Assembly (NCBI GenBank): GCA_965204665.1 | Contig: OZ242002.1 | Span: forward strand, 1,860,001-1,924,000 | Direction: 5' to 3' | DNA length: 64,000 nucleotides | DNA from: Nemesobacter sp965204665 | GTDB taxonomy: Bacteria; Desulfobacterota_D; UBA1144; Nemesobacterales; Nemesobacteraceae | Shown: one piece after another, positions 27,448-36,688 of the stretch | Layout of the letters: the number at the start of each line of letters is the position of its first letter | Numbering within the stretch: the stretch's first letter is position 1 | Position numbers and translations under genes: made by a program | Notes under the pieces: model-generated | What the model was told of the DNA's origin: nothing | What the model saw: the letters and a program-made list of their open reading frames with translations, nothing else | Database searches by the model: none

Positions 27448-28163
27448 AGATAAAACTGAACGTGAACATCGACCATGTGGCCACAATCAGACAGGCGAGA
27501 AGAGAAACCGAGCCTGACCCCGTTGCGGCCGCGGCAATAGCGGAACTTGCCGGAGCGAGCGGAATAGTCGCTCATCTGCGTGAAGACCGCAGACACATTC
27601 AGGACAGAGACCTCTTTCTGCTTAAAAAGATTGTGCAGACAAGACTTAATATGGAGATGGCCGTTACGGACGAGATGCTGGAAACAGCGGAACGAATCAG
27701 TCCTGATATTGTAACCCTGGTTCCGGAAAACCGCATGGAAGTGACCACGGAAGGTGGTCTTGATGTCGCAGGCAATACAAACAGAATCAAAAACGCGGTG
27801 GAAAGACTCAGAGGGTCGGGGATTTTTGTAAGCCTGTTCGTGGACCCCGACCGCAGACATATAACGGCTTCCCGCGAGGCGGGAGCTGATATGGTGGAAA
27901 TCCATACCGGAACTTACGCGAACGCGGAAACTGAAGAAGGGATGATGCGGGAATTTGACAAGATAAAAAAATCCACACGAGAGGCGCTTGAATGCGGGCT
28001 CAGAGTATCGGCAGGACACGGTCTCAACTATGCCAATGTCCACGATGTATCTCGAATAGACGGAATCGAGGAACTGAACATCGGGCACAGCATAGTCTCG
28101 CGGGCAGTACTCTCCGGTATGGATAAGGCCGTGAGGGACATGCTCCGTGTTATGCGGAACTGA
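27444..28163 (+). CDS. pdxJ: Pyridoxine 5'-phosphate synthase
   Basis: A 239-residue TIM-barrel protein starting with NVNIDHVATIRQARR, the PdxJ signature, with HLREDRRHI and AGHGLNY further on. It makes pyridoxine 5'-phosphate from deoxyxylulose phosphate and aminoacetone phosphate in the DXP-dependent B6 pathway. The start overlaps the glmM stop. Its presence next to acpS is a common arrangement in proteobacteria and relatives. Confidence 0.96.
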   Translation: MKIKLNVNIDHVATIRQARRETEPDPVAAAAIAELAGASGIVAHLREDRRHIQDRDLFLLKKIVQTRLNMEMAVTDEMLETAERISPDIVTLVPENRMEVTTEGGLDVAGNTNRIKNAVERLRGSGIFVSLFVDPDRRHITASREAGADMVEIHTGTYANAETEEGMMREFDKIKKSTREALECGLRVSAGHGLNYANVHDVSRIDGIEELNIGHSIVSRAVLSGMDKAVRDMLRVMRN

Positions 28164-28216
28164 GACAGCGTCCGGACGGAAATTGTTGAAATATTCCGGA
28201 AAACACCGCCTGCGGT

Positions 28217-28222
28217 TATAAT
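28217..28222 (+). promoter_or_regulatory. Possible -10 element ahead of acpS
   Basis: A perfect TATAAT, 66 bases before the acpS start, in the 125-base gap after pdxJ. No convincing -35 lies 16-18 bases upstream, so an internal promoter is only suggested. Confidence 0.3.
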
Positions 28223-28288
28223 CATCGCGGTTGCGTTCTGATTCTTACCGCAAGCGGAGCGCATCGGTAACGGAAGGTTTAGAAAAAC

Positions 28289-28666
28289 ATGGTTACGGGA
28301 ATAGGAATAGACATGGTCCGCGTTAATCGCATAGAGAACATCGTGGACAGATGGGGTGAGAAATTTCTCAGGAAAGTGTTTACTGATCAGGAACTTCTAG
28401 AGACCGGCGACAGCAGAAACAAGACCGTAAGTTATGCGGGGAATTTCGCGGTTAAGGAAGCTTTCGTAAAAGCGCTCGGCACGGGATTTCGCAAGGGTAT
28501 AAAATTCCATAACATAATGGTCAGAAGAGATGAATTCAAAAAACCCTATATAGACCTTCGAGGAACTACCAGAGAATTCGCTGAACACAAAGGCCTGACC
28601 GGCATACACGCGACCATATCGCATGATGGAGAGTATTCAGTAGCAGTGGTCGTACTTGAAAACTGA
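28289..28666 (+). CDS. acpS: Holo-[acyl-carrier-protein] synthase
   Basis: A 125-residue phosphopantetheinyl transferase with the two motifs GIGIDMVRVNRIE (residues 4-16) and FAVKEAFVKALGTG (about 52-65), plus the C-terminal HDGEYSVAVVV. It activates acyl carrier protein. The length is normal. The folC frame overlaps its end. Confidence 0.95.
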   Translation: MVTGIGIDMVRVNRIENIVDRWGEKFLRKVFTDQELLETGDSRNKTVSYAGNFAVKEAFVKALGTGFRKGIKFHNIMVRRDEFKKPYIDLRGTTREFAEHKGLTGIHATISHDGEYSVAVVVLEN

Positions 28667-28685
28667 TTCTGCCGGAAACAGCAAT

Positions 28686-29945
28686 ATGTTTCAAAACCTG
28701 CAGAAACTCAGCCGTGCGGGCACAGATGCCGTAAAACCCGGTCTCGGCAGAATTACTTCAGTGCTGAAGAAACTCGGGAACCCCCATCGCAAAAAGGATT
28801 ATATAGCCGTAGGTGGAACAAACGGCAAAGGTTCCGTGGCCGTATGCTTGACTTCGATACTTGAATCGAACGGTTTCCGCGTCGGACTCTTCACCTCACC
28901 GCATATTCTGAACGTAACGGAAAGAATAAGGATCGGGGATGAAGAAATCCCGCCTGAATCTCTGGACGAAATTCTGGGAGAGGTTTTTTCCGCTTGTCGG
29001 GCTTCAGGTATCGGACTCAGCTACTTTGAACTGCTTACAGCAGCCGCATTTCTTCATTTTAACGCTTCAGACATAGATATAGGAGTTCTGGAAGTCGGGA
29101 TGGGAGGCAGATGGGATTCTGTAAACGTATGCGACCACATAGTCTGCGTGATAACCAACGTATCTTTTGATCATACGGAATATCTGGGAACCAGCATACC
29201 GGAGATCGCCTCGGAAAAAGCGGGAATAATCAAAAGGAACTCCTTAGTGATAACAGGATGCGAGGGTAAGGCTCTGGAAGTGATTGAAAGAACAAGCTCT
29301 GAAAAAAACGCTGCCCGCCTGAGCTGCGGTCAGAATTTCACATATCGGAAAAACAGGGATATGGGTTTTGATTACTCAGGTCCCGGGTGGAGACTCCTGA
29401 ATCTCGAAACTTCTCTCAAGGGAATTCATCAGATAAAAAACGCGGTTATATCCATAGCGGCGGCTGAATCACTCAGTATTCATACCGAATACAAAATAAA
29501 TCCCGAGAATATCGCAGAGGCTCTTCACGAAGTGAATCTTCCGGGACGTATGGAATATCTGCGTACAGAGCCTCCCGTGATAATGGATGTGGCGCACAAC
29601 CCTGCGGCGGCCGAAAAACTGGTAGAGTCTCTCGAGTTTTATCACCCCGATACGAAATTCAATTTTCTCTTTACGATGCTCAAGAACAAGGATGTCGGAG
29701 GCTTTTCCGAGGTGATTTCACGAATCTGCGGTAAATTGATCATAACGGAGGTCGGAACTGAAAAAAGATCCCTCGAGGCGGAAAAAATCTTAAAACTTCT
29801 GCGGGGCAGATTCGATACCGTTGAAATTCAAAGAGACCCTATCGAGGCATACGGAAAACTCCTGAGTTACGGAGAGCCGTGTTGCGTCTGCGGCTCCTTC
29901 TACCTTTCAGGATATCTGGGAGATGTTGTAAAACATCGCGTATGA
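28686..29945 (+). CDS. folC: Folylpolyglutamate synthase/dihydrofolate synthase
   Basis: About 419 residues from ATG 28686 (TTG 28656 is an alternative that would overlap acpS). A Mur-ligase fold is shown by the P-loop VGGTNGKGSVAV, FTSPHILNVTERI, VITNVSFDHTEYLG and DVAHNPAAA. It adds glutamate to dihydropteroate and folates. Together with folP it completes two steps of folate synthesis in this block. The stop overlaps the next ATG (ATGA). Confidence 0.93.
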   Translation: MFQNLQKLSRAGTDAVKPGLGRITSVLKKLGNPHRKKDYIAVGGTNGKGSVAVCLTSILESNGFRVGLFTSPHILNVTERIRIGDEEIPPESLDEILGEVFSACRASGIGLSYFELLTAAAFLHFNASDIDIGVLEVGMGGRWDSVNVCDHIVCVITNVSFDHTEYLGTSIPEIASEKAGIIKRNSLVITGCEGKALEVIERTSSEKNAARLSCGQNFTYRKNRDMGFDYSGPGWRLLNLETSLKGIHQIKNAVISIAAAESLSIHTEYKINPENIAEALHEVNLPGRMEYLRTEPPVIMDVAHNPAAAEKLVESLEFYHPDTKFNFLFTMLKNKDVGGFSEVISRICGKLIITEVGTEKRSLEAEKILKLLRGRFDTVEIQRDPIEAYGKLLSYGEPCCVCGSFYLSGYLGDVVKHRV

Positions 29946-30976
29946 AAAGACTGTCGATTGTGACCAGTGACCTTTTTTTATCCCACAGCAATCCTCCGGG
30001 GCATCCGGAGTGCAGGGAAAGACTGTCTGTGATTCTGCAGGCGTTGCGGAACTCGGAACTTTTGGAGAAAACAGTTCCCATAAACATACGCCCGGCTTCA
30101 GAAAAAGAAATAACGCTCGTTCACAGCAAACACTATTTCGATATGGTGAAATCCACCTCCGGCAAGGAGTTTTCTCAGCTTGATGACGATACGTCCACAT
30201 CTGAAGAGTCGTTTGATGCCGCTCTTATGGGCTCCGGAGGGCTTATATCCTCGGTGGATTCCATTCTTGAGGGAGACATAGACACCGCCTTCGTGCTTTC
30301 ACGTCCTCCCGGACACCATGCGGAACACGACAGAGCGATGGGCTTTTGTCTATTCAACCACGCGGCCGTCGCGGCCGCTCATCTTCTCGCTGACCGTAAT
30401 TTACAGAGGGTTTTGATAATAGACTGGGATGTGCACCATGGAAACGGGACACAGCATATCTTTTACGACACGCGGGATGTGCTCTATTTTTCAGTACACC
30501 AGTTCCCTTTTTACCCCGGCACAGGGAGTCTCAAAGAACTCGGACACCGAGATGGATTAGGATACACGGTGAATGTTCCCTTACCCTTCATGTCGGGTGA
30601 CGAGGACTATATGAGAATCTTTACCGAGATTCTGGAGCCGGTCACGGAGCAGTACTCTCCGGAGTTCATACTCGTATCGGCGGGTTTCGACGCCTACCAG
30701 GCGGACCCTCTTGGAGGTATGCTGATTACTCGGCAGGGTTTTGCCAGACTGACCAGATTTGTAACCAATCTTGCAGAAAAACATTGCGGCGGCAAGATAG
30801 CGTTTGTGCTTGAAGGGGGATACAACACTGCGGAACTGGGAATGATAGCACAGTCGGTCATAGAAGAGATTCTTGATGTCAGCATATCGGACACCGGGTT
30901 TAACCCGAAGCAAACCACATGCGGACATGCAATAACGGAAATACAGAAAGTTCATTCAAAGTTCTGGAATTTCTGA
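29942..30976 (+). CDS. Histone deacetylase superfamily protein (AcuC/acetylpolyamine amidohydrolase-like)
   Basis: From ATG 29942 the product has 344 residues. Zinc-dependent deacetylase motifs are all visible: SRPPGHHAEHDRAMGFCLFN, IDWDVHHGNGTQHIFY, and ALVSAGFDA-like ILVSAGFDAY. Catalytic His pair and metal Asp/His residues are therefore intact. Bacterial members deacetylate acetylpolyamines, acetoin-related substrates or proteins, and the substrate here is unknown. The 4-base overlap with folC indicates cotranscription. Confidence 0.88.
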   Translation: MKRLSIVTSDLFLSHSNPPGHPECRERLSVILQALRNSELLEKTVPINIRPASEKEITLVHSKHYFDMVKSTSGKEFSQLDDDTSTSEESFDAALMGSGGLISSVDSILEGDIDTAFVLSRPPGHHAEHDRAMGFCLFNHAAVAAAHLLADRNLQRVLIIDWDVHHGNGTQHIFYDTRDVLYFSVHQFPFYPGTGSLKELGHRDGLGYTVNVPLPFMSGDEDYMRIFTEILEPVTEQYSPEFILVSAGFDAYQADPLGGMLITRQGFARLTRFVTNLAEKHCGGKIAFVLEGGYNTAELGMIAQSVIEEILDVSISDTGFNPKQTTCGHAITEIQKVHSKFWNF

Positions 30977-31098
30977 AAATCAATTCGCCTTTGCTGCCGC
31001 GGTTGATGAATGAGGAACGCCGGCGCGAACCCACAGCTCCCACATAGCGGGCGAGTTCTTTTGGTCCGCCTGTTGCAAATTGAGTCCGGCAGTATCTC

Positions 31099-31653
31099 CT
31101 ACGGAAGCGAAGTGAAAGATTTCTGTATAATTCTTCTCTTAAGCCAGTTGAGTTGTTTAAGGAGTATTTCAGCCCTGATCTCAATTTGGTCGTCTGATCT
31201 GTTGAGTTGGTCTATTTTTCTGCTTAAGCCCTCAACAGCCTCTCTGATATCCGGAGTATCTGCTGCTAAATCAACAAGTTCGGTTAAACAATTCCCAAGT
31301 CGACTGAAAATTTCAAGGTTCGGATTTTTCGTATGCAATTGATAAACAGTCTGTCTCATCTGCTCAAACTTTTTTTGAACAGAGAGTTGTGTCCGGTTTT
31401 CTTTTTGTTCAGGTTGTGCAACAGATTTAGTTTCGTGGACAATCCGGCGTGGAACAAAAGATATGTCCATGTCCAGAGCGTGAACAACGGCCAGCAGACT
31501 GGAAAGACGCAGGTCAACGGCATTGGATTCAATTCTTGAGATATGCGATTGAAGCGTACCGGTTAATGAAGCTAGATCTCGTTGACTAATTCCTTTTGCC
31601 AATCTAGCCGCTTTCAATTTCTCTACTATGGGCTTTGTTTTTTCGTGACTCAT
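31099..31653 (-). CDS. XRE-family helix-turn-helix regulator with C-terminal helical tail
   Basis: A 184-residue protein. Residues about 10-65 form a Cro/C1 HTH (LKAARLAKGISQRDLASLTG, then SHISRIESN). The remaining 110 residues are predicted helical (KLDQLNRSDDQIEIRAEILL-like) and may mediate oligomerisation. HTH antitoxins such as HipB are smaller and precede a toxin gene, but none is adjacent here. It stands between the deacetylase gene and the DnaC-like gene, and its targets are unknown. Confidence 0.75.
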   Translation of the reverse strand: MSHEKTKPIVEKLKAARLAKGISQRDLASLTGTLQSHISRIESNAVDLRLSSLLAVVHALDMDISFVPRRIVHETKSVAQPEQKENRTQLSVQKKFEQMRQTVYQLHTKNPNLEIFSRLGNCLTELVDLAADTPDIREAVEGLSRKIDQLNRSDDQIEIRAEILLKQLNWLKRRIIQKSFTSLP

Positions 31654-31840
31654 TTACGTCCCATAATATTTTATTATAGACAGGCTATTCTGCAATTTTC
31701 AATACACGAAATTATATCACAAATCTTCGAAATGTCGTCTTATTCAGAGTAGTTATTATTTATTTTATATATTTACAGGTGGAAATCGTACGAGTGAGTA
31801 TCGGTAAACTAAAGGCGCGAAGACATTCTACAAATAAGGG

Positions 31841-32656
31841 TCAGACGGAAACCAGACCTTTTCTGTAGTCAACTCCATCAATAAAAAACAGGTTGCACAT
31901 CTCGCGAAGTCTTGACGCTATTCTCTCCCCTACCCTATCCTCCAGTATTTCCGTTTTTCGAGAATTTTTAGGCAGATAATCCTCGGCCACGAAATTCGTG
32001 GTAATCAGAACTGTCTTGGAAGAGTTGTATCGGTTAGAAATGATCTGGTCTAGGATATTGAGTTCCCATTCTGAACTTTTTCCTTTTCCCATCTCATCTA
32101 TCACCAAAATCTCCGCTTCTATCAAGGGTCCTATTATTTCATTTTCGGGGATTCCGCCGGAATAGGCTTTTTTGAGATCGCCCAGAAGATAGAAAAAATC
32201 GGTAAAAAGACACTGCACGGCTTTTCGCAGAGTAAGCTCCGCTATAGATCCAACGGCAAGGCTGGTTTTTCCGACGCCGGGTCCACCCATAAGTAAAAAT
32301 CCTTTTTCATTCGGATATTTATCGACAAAGGATTTCACGTATTCCATCGCATCGTACTGACTGTCGCACTGCGGGTCTATATTGTCTGACCGCAGGACGG
32401 CTGAAAACTTTGATGGGATTTTCGCATTGTTGTATCTCCTTGCCTTGAGCCTTTTTATTCCACATACATCACAATATTGAAGGTATCTGTATCCCCTCTT
32501 ATTTTCCGCAAAAACAGTTCCAGACCCCCCGCATTTGACGCATTCAGAAATACATGAGCATATGTTGGTCCGAGAGTAATTACCGGTACCGCAAGAAATC
32601 GTGTATCCGACTCCGGAGCATATCCTACAACTGTCAATCTGTTTTCTTATGCTCAT
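31841..32656 (-). CDS. DnaC/IstB-like ATPase with N-terminal zinc fingers (helicase loader)
   Basis: A 271-residue protein. The first 90 residues hold cysteine clusters like DnaJ zinc fingers (CRICSGVGY, CVKCGGSGT, CDVCG). The AAA+ part has Walker A GGPGVGKT (about 125-132), Walker B ILVIDEMGKG and a TTN sensor. This matches DnaC/DnaI-type loaders of the replicative helicase rather than IS21 IstB, since no istA is nearby. It lies one base after a helical protein gene downstream of rpe, an operon that suggests a chromosomal replication role. Confidence 0.75.
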   Translation of the reverse strand: MSIRKQIDSCRICSGVGYTISCGTGNYSRTNICSCISECVKCGGSGTVFAENKRGYRYLQYCDVCGIKRLKARRYNNAKIPSKFSAVLRSDNIDPQCDSQYDAMEYVKSFVDKYPNEKGFLLMGGPGVGKTSLAVGSIAELTLRKAVQCLFTDFFYLLGDLKKAYSGGIPENEIIGPLIEAEILVIDEMGKGKSSEWELNILDQIISNRYNSSKTVLITTNFVAEDYLPKNSRKTEILEDRVGERIASRLREMCNLFFIDGVDYRKGLVSV

Positions 32657-32657
32657 A

Positions 32658-33311
32658 TCACCTGATCACAAAAACGTCACGAATACCTAGGTTTTTTGAA
32701 ACTATATCATCCCGAAAAGCATTGAGAGTCTCTTTTCTGGTATCTTCATCGTAGAACTTGGCCTCTTCGGGAAGTCTATCTACTACAGAATCTATTATTT
32801 CATTCTGTTGTTTCTGTGGAAGGTCATTGAAAATATTCTCCATAAATTCCTGCCGGAGACAGTCCAACCTTTTGTATGGATTGGAAGAGTTAACTCTGTC
32901 TTCTCTGCGAACTTTATATCTAAGTTCCTCGTACCTTTTCCTGATGCCGCTTCTGCTTTCTGCGGCTATTGCTTCATCAAGCCTTTTTATCACCCGTTCT
33001 ATCAGACTGCTTTGAGCAAAACAGTCGCTTGTAGATTTTTGCCGAGAAATTTTTTCTTCGGAAAATAATTTTATGTATTGTTCAATCTCCGGTCTCATAT
33101 TAAAAAGAGACCTAGGTTCTTTTTCTCCTCTGCGTTTTTTTTCCTCAAAACCACTCGCTATGGCCTTGATTACGGTTTCTTTCGGGACACATCTCTCACC
33201 CAGTTCTCTTATAAAACTGTAATCTCTTGCTGAAAGCATAAGCCCTTTTCCCGCAAGTCCGAGAAAATAACGTTCTATGTCAGTTGCGTAGTTTCGCTCA
33301 AAGGTCCTCAT
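32658..33311 (-). CDS. Uncharacterised helical protein upstream of the DnaC-like gene
   Basis: A 217-residue, charged, mostly helical protein (MRTFERNYATDIERYFLGLA; LSARDYSFIRELGERCVP). The N-terminal part resembles a winged-helix or DnaD-like primosome region in that a short HTH-like segment is followed by helices, but I cannot assign a family. It is coupled to the DnaC-like gene (one base between them), which suggests that the two form a helicase-loading pair. It follows rpe with 21 bases between. Confidence 0.6.
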   Translation of the reverse strand: MRTFERNYATDIERYFLGLAGKGLMLSARDYSFIRELGERCVPKETVIKAIASGFEEKKRRGEKEPRSLFNMRPEIEQYIKLFSEEKISRQKSTSDCFAQSSLIERVIKRLDEAIAAESRSGIRKRYEELRYKVRREDRVNSSNPYKRLDCLRQEFMENIFNDLPQKQQNEIIDSVVDRLPEEAKFYDEDTRKETLNAFRDDIVSKNLGIRDVFVIR

Positions 33312-33332
33312 CTTACGGATTACAGAAAAAAA

Positions 33333-34034
33333 CTAGTAACTCGGCTGACTGTGGCAGACATTGTCCATTATTCCACGCATAGACGACATGGTTTCACTGT
33401 AGTTTTTTGTTTTATATATTCCAGAACCTGTTACAACTATATCTGCCCCTGCCTCAATTACCTTGTCAATATTACTAAGATTTATTCCCCCATCCACCTC
33501 AATGAGCGGTTTTTTATCTTTTAACGTGTTGATAAATTTTCTTAGTTCTTTTATTTTCGGGAGCATTTCCGGAATGAATTTCTGACCTCCGAATCCCGGC
33601 TCCACAGTCATTACAACTATCAGGTCTATATGTTCTATTATTTCCTTTTCGATGGTTGCTATGGTTGTTGCCGGGTTAACCGCCACTCCAGCCATAACGC
33701 CCTTCCGCCTAATTGATTGAAGTGCTGTATAGAGAAGCCCGCATGCCTCTATTTGAACCGTGACAAATTTTATGTTGGGAGTTGCCGCATCTATGAATTT
33801 TTCGGTGAAATCCCCCGGGTTTTCGATCATTAGATGTATATCCATCGGCGGTATAGACTCCATCCCGGCAATCGCTTCCACCACAGGTATTCCTATGCTT
33901 ATGTTAGGAACAAAGTGACCATCCATTACGTCCACATGTAAAAGGTCCGCACCCGCATCGCTGACTGCTCTTATTTCCTCTTCAAGGTGGAGATGGTCGC
34001 AAGCAAGAATTGAAGGAGCTAAAAGTTTTCCCAT
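33333..34034 (-). CDS. rpe: Ribulose-phosphate 3-epimerase
   Basis: From ATG 34034 (GGGGAA upstream) the protein has 233 residues, normal for Rpe. Motifs: LLAPSILACD, HVDVMDGHFVPNI, DIHLMIENP, VEPGFGGQKF and EVDGGINLSN. It interconverts ribulose- and xylulose-5-phosphate in the pentose phosphate pathway. An upstream in-frame ATG at 34133 would add 33 residues that do not fit the family. First gene of a reverse operon with the helical protein and the DnaC-like loader. Confidence 0.95.
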   Translation of the reverse strand: MGKLLAPSILACDHLHLEEEIRAVSDAGADLLHVDVMDGHFVPNISIGIPVVEAIAGMESIPPMDIHLMIENPGDFTEKFIDAATPNIKFVTVQIEACGLLYTALQSIRRKGVMAGVAVNPATTIATIEKEIIEHIDLIVVMTVEPGFGGQKFIPEMLPKIKELRKFINTLKDKKPLIEVDGGINLSNIDKVIEAGADIVVTGSGIYKTKNYSETMSSMRGIMDNVCHSQPSY

Positions 34035-34226
34035 GAAATTCCCCGCAAAACGTTTCGGTTCCGAACTCTTATTTTTACACCTTAGTGAGTAGACCGGACT
34101 CAGAGAATACCTGATTTGGGTTTTCGAATCCAAAGGTAAACGGCTGATTGGGCGTTTTCAGATGTTGAGGGTCAGCTTCCAGTTTTTGCGAAGCGGTCGT
34201 AATCATCAGGCAGACAGTTTCGCTGC

Positions 34227-34264
34227 AAAAAAACTTGGTCTCAACCTCTTGAGACCAAGTTTTT
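34227..34264 (-). terminator. Strong intrinsic terminator after lipoprotein gene 1
   Basis: CTTGGTCTCA (34234-34243), a 6-base loop, and TGAGACCAAG (34250-34259) form a perfect 10-bp stem. It is flanked by A7 on the left and T5 on the right, so it can terminate in both directions. It sits 92 bases after the stop of the reverse-strand lipoprotein gene. Confidence 0.85.
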
Positions 34265-34355
34265 ATCTCGAAGGAAAACACACAGAATTTACTGAGATGA
34301 GGTTGTTTCTTTTACGAAAACAACTTCACCGGAACAAATGAATTCATCCTCGAAT

Positions 34356-35807
34356 TCAGTCTGCAAACTCATATTTCGTCTGACTGATGATATTCCCTGC
34401 CTTGTCGTTGTCCGCCGGGCTGCCTATCTGAACAACTTCAGTTCCTCCCACGGAAATCTTGCCGGCAGCGTTGGTCGGCGCTCCGACATCCGCCGCGAAG
34501 CCTCTGAACCGAATCTTGTCGTCCGTCAATGTAAAGTCCGTAATGATATCCACACCGCCGTCGGCTTTGTTAATGACGAAAGTGTCAGACCCTGCTCCGC
34601 CGGTAAGACTGTCGGCTCCCTTACCGCCGATAAGAGTGTCGTTACCTCCCGCACCGCTAAGAACATCGGCTCCCGAGCCGCCTGTGAGAATATTCGCATT
34701 ACCGTCTCCTGTAAAATCAACTTTTGAAGTACGAGGACCGTATACACGTGAACGAGCAGAAAGGTTCTCGAAGTTTCTGATGTCACCGGCGAGGGTAGTT
34801 CCCAAAACAAAGGTGTCCTTTTTGTTGGTACCGGGAGGTGAAAAAGGATTATTCCAGCTCGGCAGGTGATAGGTGCCTCCGAATACTATTAGAGTATCGT
34901 TGCCCGGACCTCCATCTGCCGTGCCTGCAGCACCACCGACAGAACCGGGACCGGGTTCGATTGTATCATCTCCGCCTCCGCCTATCAAAGTGTTGGTACT
35001 TTGCCACCCGATCAGCAAATTGTCCTCATCGCCTCCGACAATTCGGTTATTGCCTGCACCCCCTAGAACTTCCTCAATATTCAAGAGTTTCTTATTACCG
35101 TATGTAGCATGCGTAAAGGTGCCTCCGGCAAGGTCTACGGTCAAATTTCCTGTCAGGAAATTTTGAGCCGGGGTTACTGTTTTTCCGGGATCAGGAGGAG
35201 TAGCCAAAGTTATACGATCAATACCGGGGCCGCCGTCAAACGTATCGTCTCCCGGTTGGCCGAGAAAAAACACATCGCGACCTTCTCCGCCGTACAATTC
35301 ATCGTTTCCTTCTCCGCTGCCTTGGAATAAGTTGAATTCTCCCGCACCGCCGCCGTAGTGAGTATCGTCACCTTCTCCATCTATGAAAAAGTCACTTCCC
35401 TCTTCTCCGTAGAGTGTATCATCGCCATTCTCACCGTAGAGCAGGTCATTGCCTCCCGCACCGTAAACAGTATCATCACCATCTCCGGCTTTAATGTCGT
35501 TGATGTATTGATTTCCGCATATGATGTCGGCATCCGCAGTCCCTACGACATCATTAGAGACACCGGGCAGCGCATTTATACCGTTGCTCACGTCGCATCT
35601 GGAATCACCGAAGGACTTACCCGGATCCCCCTGCAGTCCCGTCGGTCCCGGTGTTCCAGGGTCTCCTTTATCTCCCTTATCCCCCTTTTCTCCTTTCGCT
35701 CCGTCTTTCCCCGCCGGTCCCGCAGGACCCGTCTCTCCTCCACAGGCAGCAAAGAAAACCGCTCCCCCGATCAGAAACAACATCGCTAAGAAATTACGTA
35801 ATCTCAT
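34356..35807 (-). CDS. Collagen-like RTX-repeat lipoprotein (paralogue 1)
   Basis: From ATG 35807 (AGGAGGTTG upstream) the product has 483 residues. The signal peptide MRLRNFLAMLFLIGGAVFF is followed by AAC, a lipobox. About 14 Gly-X-Y triplets come next (GPAGPAGKDGAKGEKGDKGD), then FGDSRCDVSNGIN. The rest is glycine/aspartate-rich RTX nonapeptides (GGAGNDTLIGGKGADSLTGG), which bind calcium. It is likely an outer-membrane-anchored stalk plus calcium-dependent adhesive or structural domain. No type I secretion genes are nearby. Paralogue 2 at 47794-49212 shares order, promoter and 3' flank. An earlier ATG (35828) includes the ribosome site and is rejected. Confidence 0.85.
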   Translation of the reverse strand: MRLRNFLAMLFLIGGAVFFAACGGETGPAGPAGKDGAKGEKGDKGDKGDPGTPGPTGLQGDPGKSFGDSRCDVSNGINALPGVSNDVVGTADADIICGNQYINDIKAGDGDDTVYGAGGNDLLYGENGDDTLYGEEGSDFFIDGEGDDTHYGGGAGEFNLFQGSGEGNDELYGGEGRDVFFLGQPGDDTFDGGPGIDRITLATPPDPGKTVTPAQNFLTGNLTVDLAGGTFTHATYGNKKLLNIEEVLGGAGNNRIVGGDEDNLLIGWQSTNTLIGGGGDDTIEPGPGSVGGAAGTADGGPGNDTLIVFGGTYHLPSWNNPFSPPGTNKKDTFVLGTTLAGDIRNFENLSARSRVYGPRTSKVDFTGDGNANILTGGSGADVLSGAGGNDTLIGGKGADSLTGGAGSDTFVINKADGGVDIITDFTLTDDKIRFRGFAADVGAPTNAAGKISVGGTEVVQIGSPADNDKAGNIISQTKYEFAD

Positions 35808-35886
35808 AATACAACCTCCTTTATTCACAAGGTGACTATCCGGCTAAATCCTGCCGTCAACTTTAGTTCTATACTTACAATTTCTG

Positions 35887-35913
35887 ATTCTACCCCCCCC
35901 CGTGGTAAGTCAA
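35887..35913 (-). promoter_or_regulatory. Putative phase-variable promoter of lipoprotein gene 1 (G9 in the spacer)
   Basis: On the reverse strand TTGACT (35913-35908) is followed by TACCAC and G9, then TAGAAT (35892-35887). The spacer is 15 bases, 9 of them the G tract at 35893-35901. G11 would give the optimal 17. Transcription would start near 35880, about 70 bases before the ATG. The same arrangement precedes lipoprotein gene 2. Confidence 0.75.
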
Positions 35914-36688
35914 GTATTTTTTTGAAGATGGGTGATTTGCCTCGCAACCGAACCCCGGTCCACGCCGGTCATTTTCGGAACAGACCGGAAACACCTCTGC
36001 TGATGGATTTGGAACCCTTGATGACATCCGTCATCCGCAGACCCGCACCGTATCGTCTCAGCGGCACCTGCAGAGGCAAGTTATAGAACGAGTTCATTGC
36101 CCGTTATCACTATCTCGTCTGTGAACTCTGGTGGCGCCCGGATGCGCCGCTATACGCAGTCCGCGACCGCCGCGTCTCACTGCCCGCTATGTTCGACTCT
36201 TGATTTGCCGCATGGAGGCTCACGCCGCACGACACCTTCATCGGATGGACGACCTCGCGGGTCGCATGTCCTTACTGTCGTTTGTCAACGCCAGCCTAGA
36301 GGGTGCTTCAAAGTTAGATATGATGTTATATCCGCGATCATAGAAGGGCTTGTCGGGATTCCGACCTGCACGGGCACCATATATAATACAGGGTTCCCCG
36401 ATGGGTAGATGTAGGAACCACCCGAGGATGCTACGACTGTTAGAACCAATCCGGCAGACCGGAAAAGAGCATCTGATTAATACAGTTTCACAAGACCCGA
36501 AAGCAAATACTCAATCGCTGAAAACACCCATTCAGCACGCCTTGACCGAATGGTTACTGCCGACTGTGCTATACTTAGAAAAAAATTAAAACTCCAACTC
36601 CGAGTGCGGACCGATACCCATCGACTTCTTTACTTATTGAGGGGCCCACCGAAGGAAACACAAACTTACCGAAGAAGGAGGTGCTGTT
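35914..36688. other. Intergenic region, no recognised gene
   Basis: About 775 bases between divergent surface-protein genes. Several open frames of 70-100 codons exist at 36097-36589, but none has a recognisable family, ribosome site or consistent codon use. A stretch encoding HDTFIGWTTSRVACPYC in one frame hints at a decayed cysteine-containing gene. The extended -10 promoter of the next gene lies at the right end. Confidence 0.4.
36567..36575 (+). promoter_or_regulatory. Extended -10 promoter ahead of the RTX-repeat protein gene
   Basis: TGCTATACT (36567-36575) is an extended -10 (TGn plus TATACT). A TTGACC lies 22 bases before the -10, too far for a normal spacer. It would give a leader of about 108 bases before the ATG at 36689, which has GAAGGAGG upstream. 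Confidence 0.45.

Noticed and set aside
31841..32656. IS21 helper IstB
   Set aside because: No istA or terminal repeats nearby, the zinc-finger N-terminus does not fit IstB, and the gene is in an operon with rpe.
34600..35500. Tandem repeats that might suggest a CRISPR array
   Set aside because: The repeats are imperfect, codon-periodic RTX nonapeptides in a coding frame, without unique spacers.
34356..35807. Long open frames on the forward strand opposite the RTX lipoproteins
   Set aside because: They are antisense shadows of repetitive Gly/Asp codons and consist of low-complexity P/S/R text without ribosome sites.
36097..36589. Candidate genes in the 36.1-36.6 kb gap
   Set aside because: Frames overlap one another, none has a recognised domain or a ribosome site, and codon use is unlike the neighbours.
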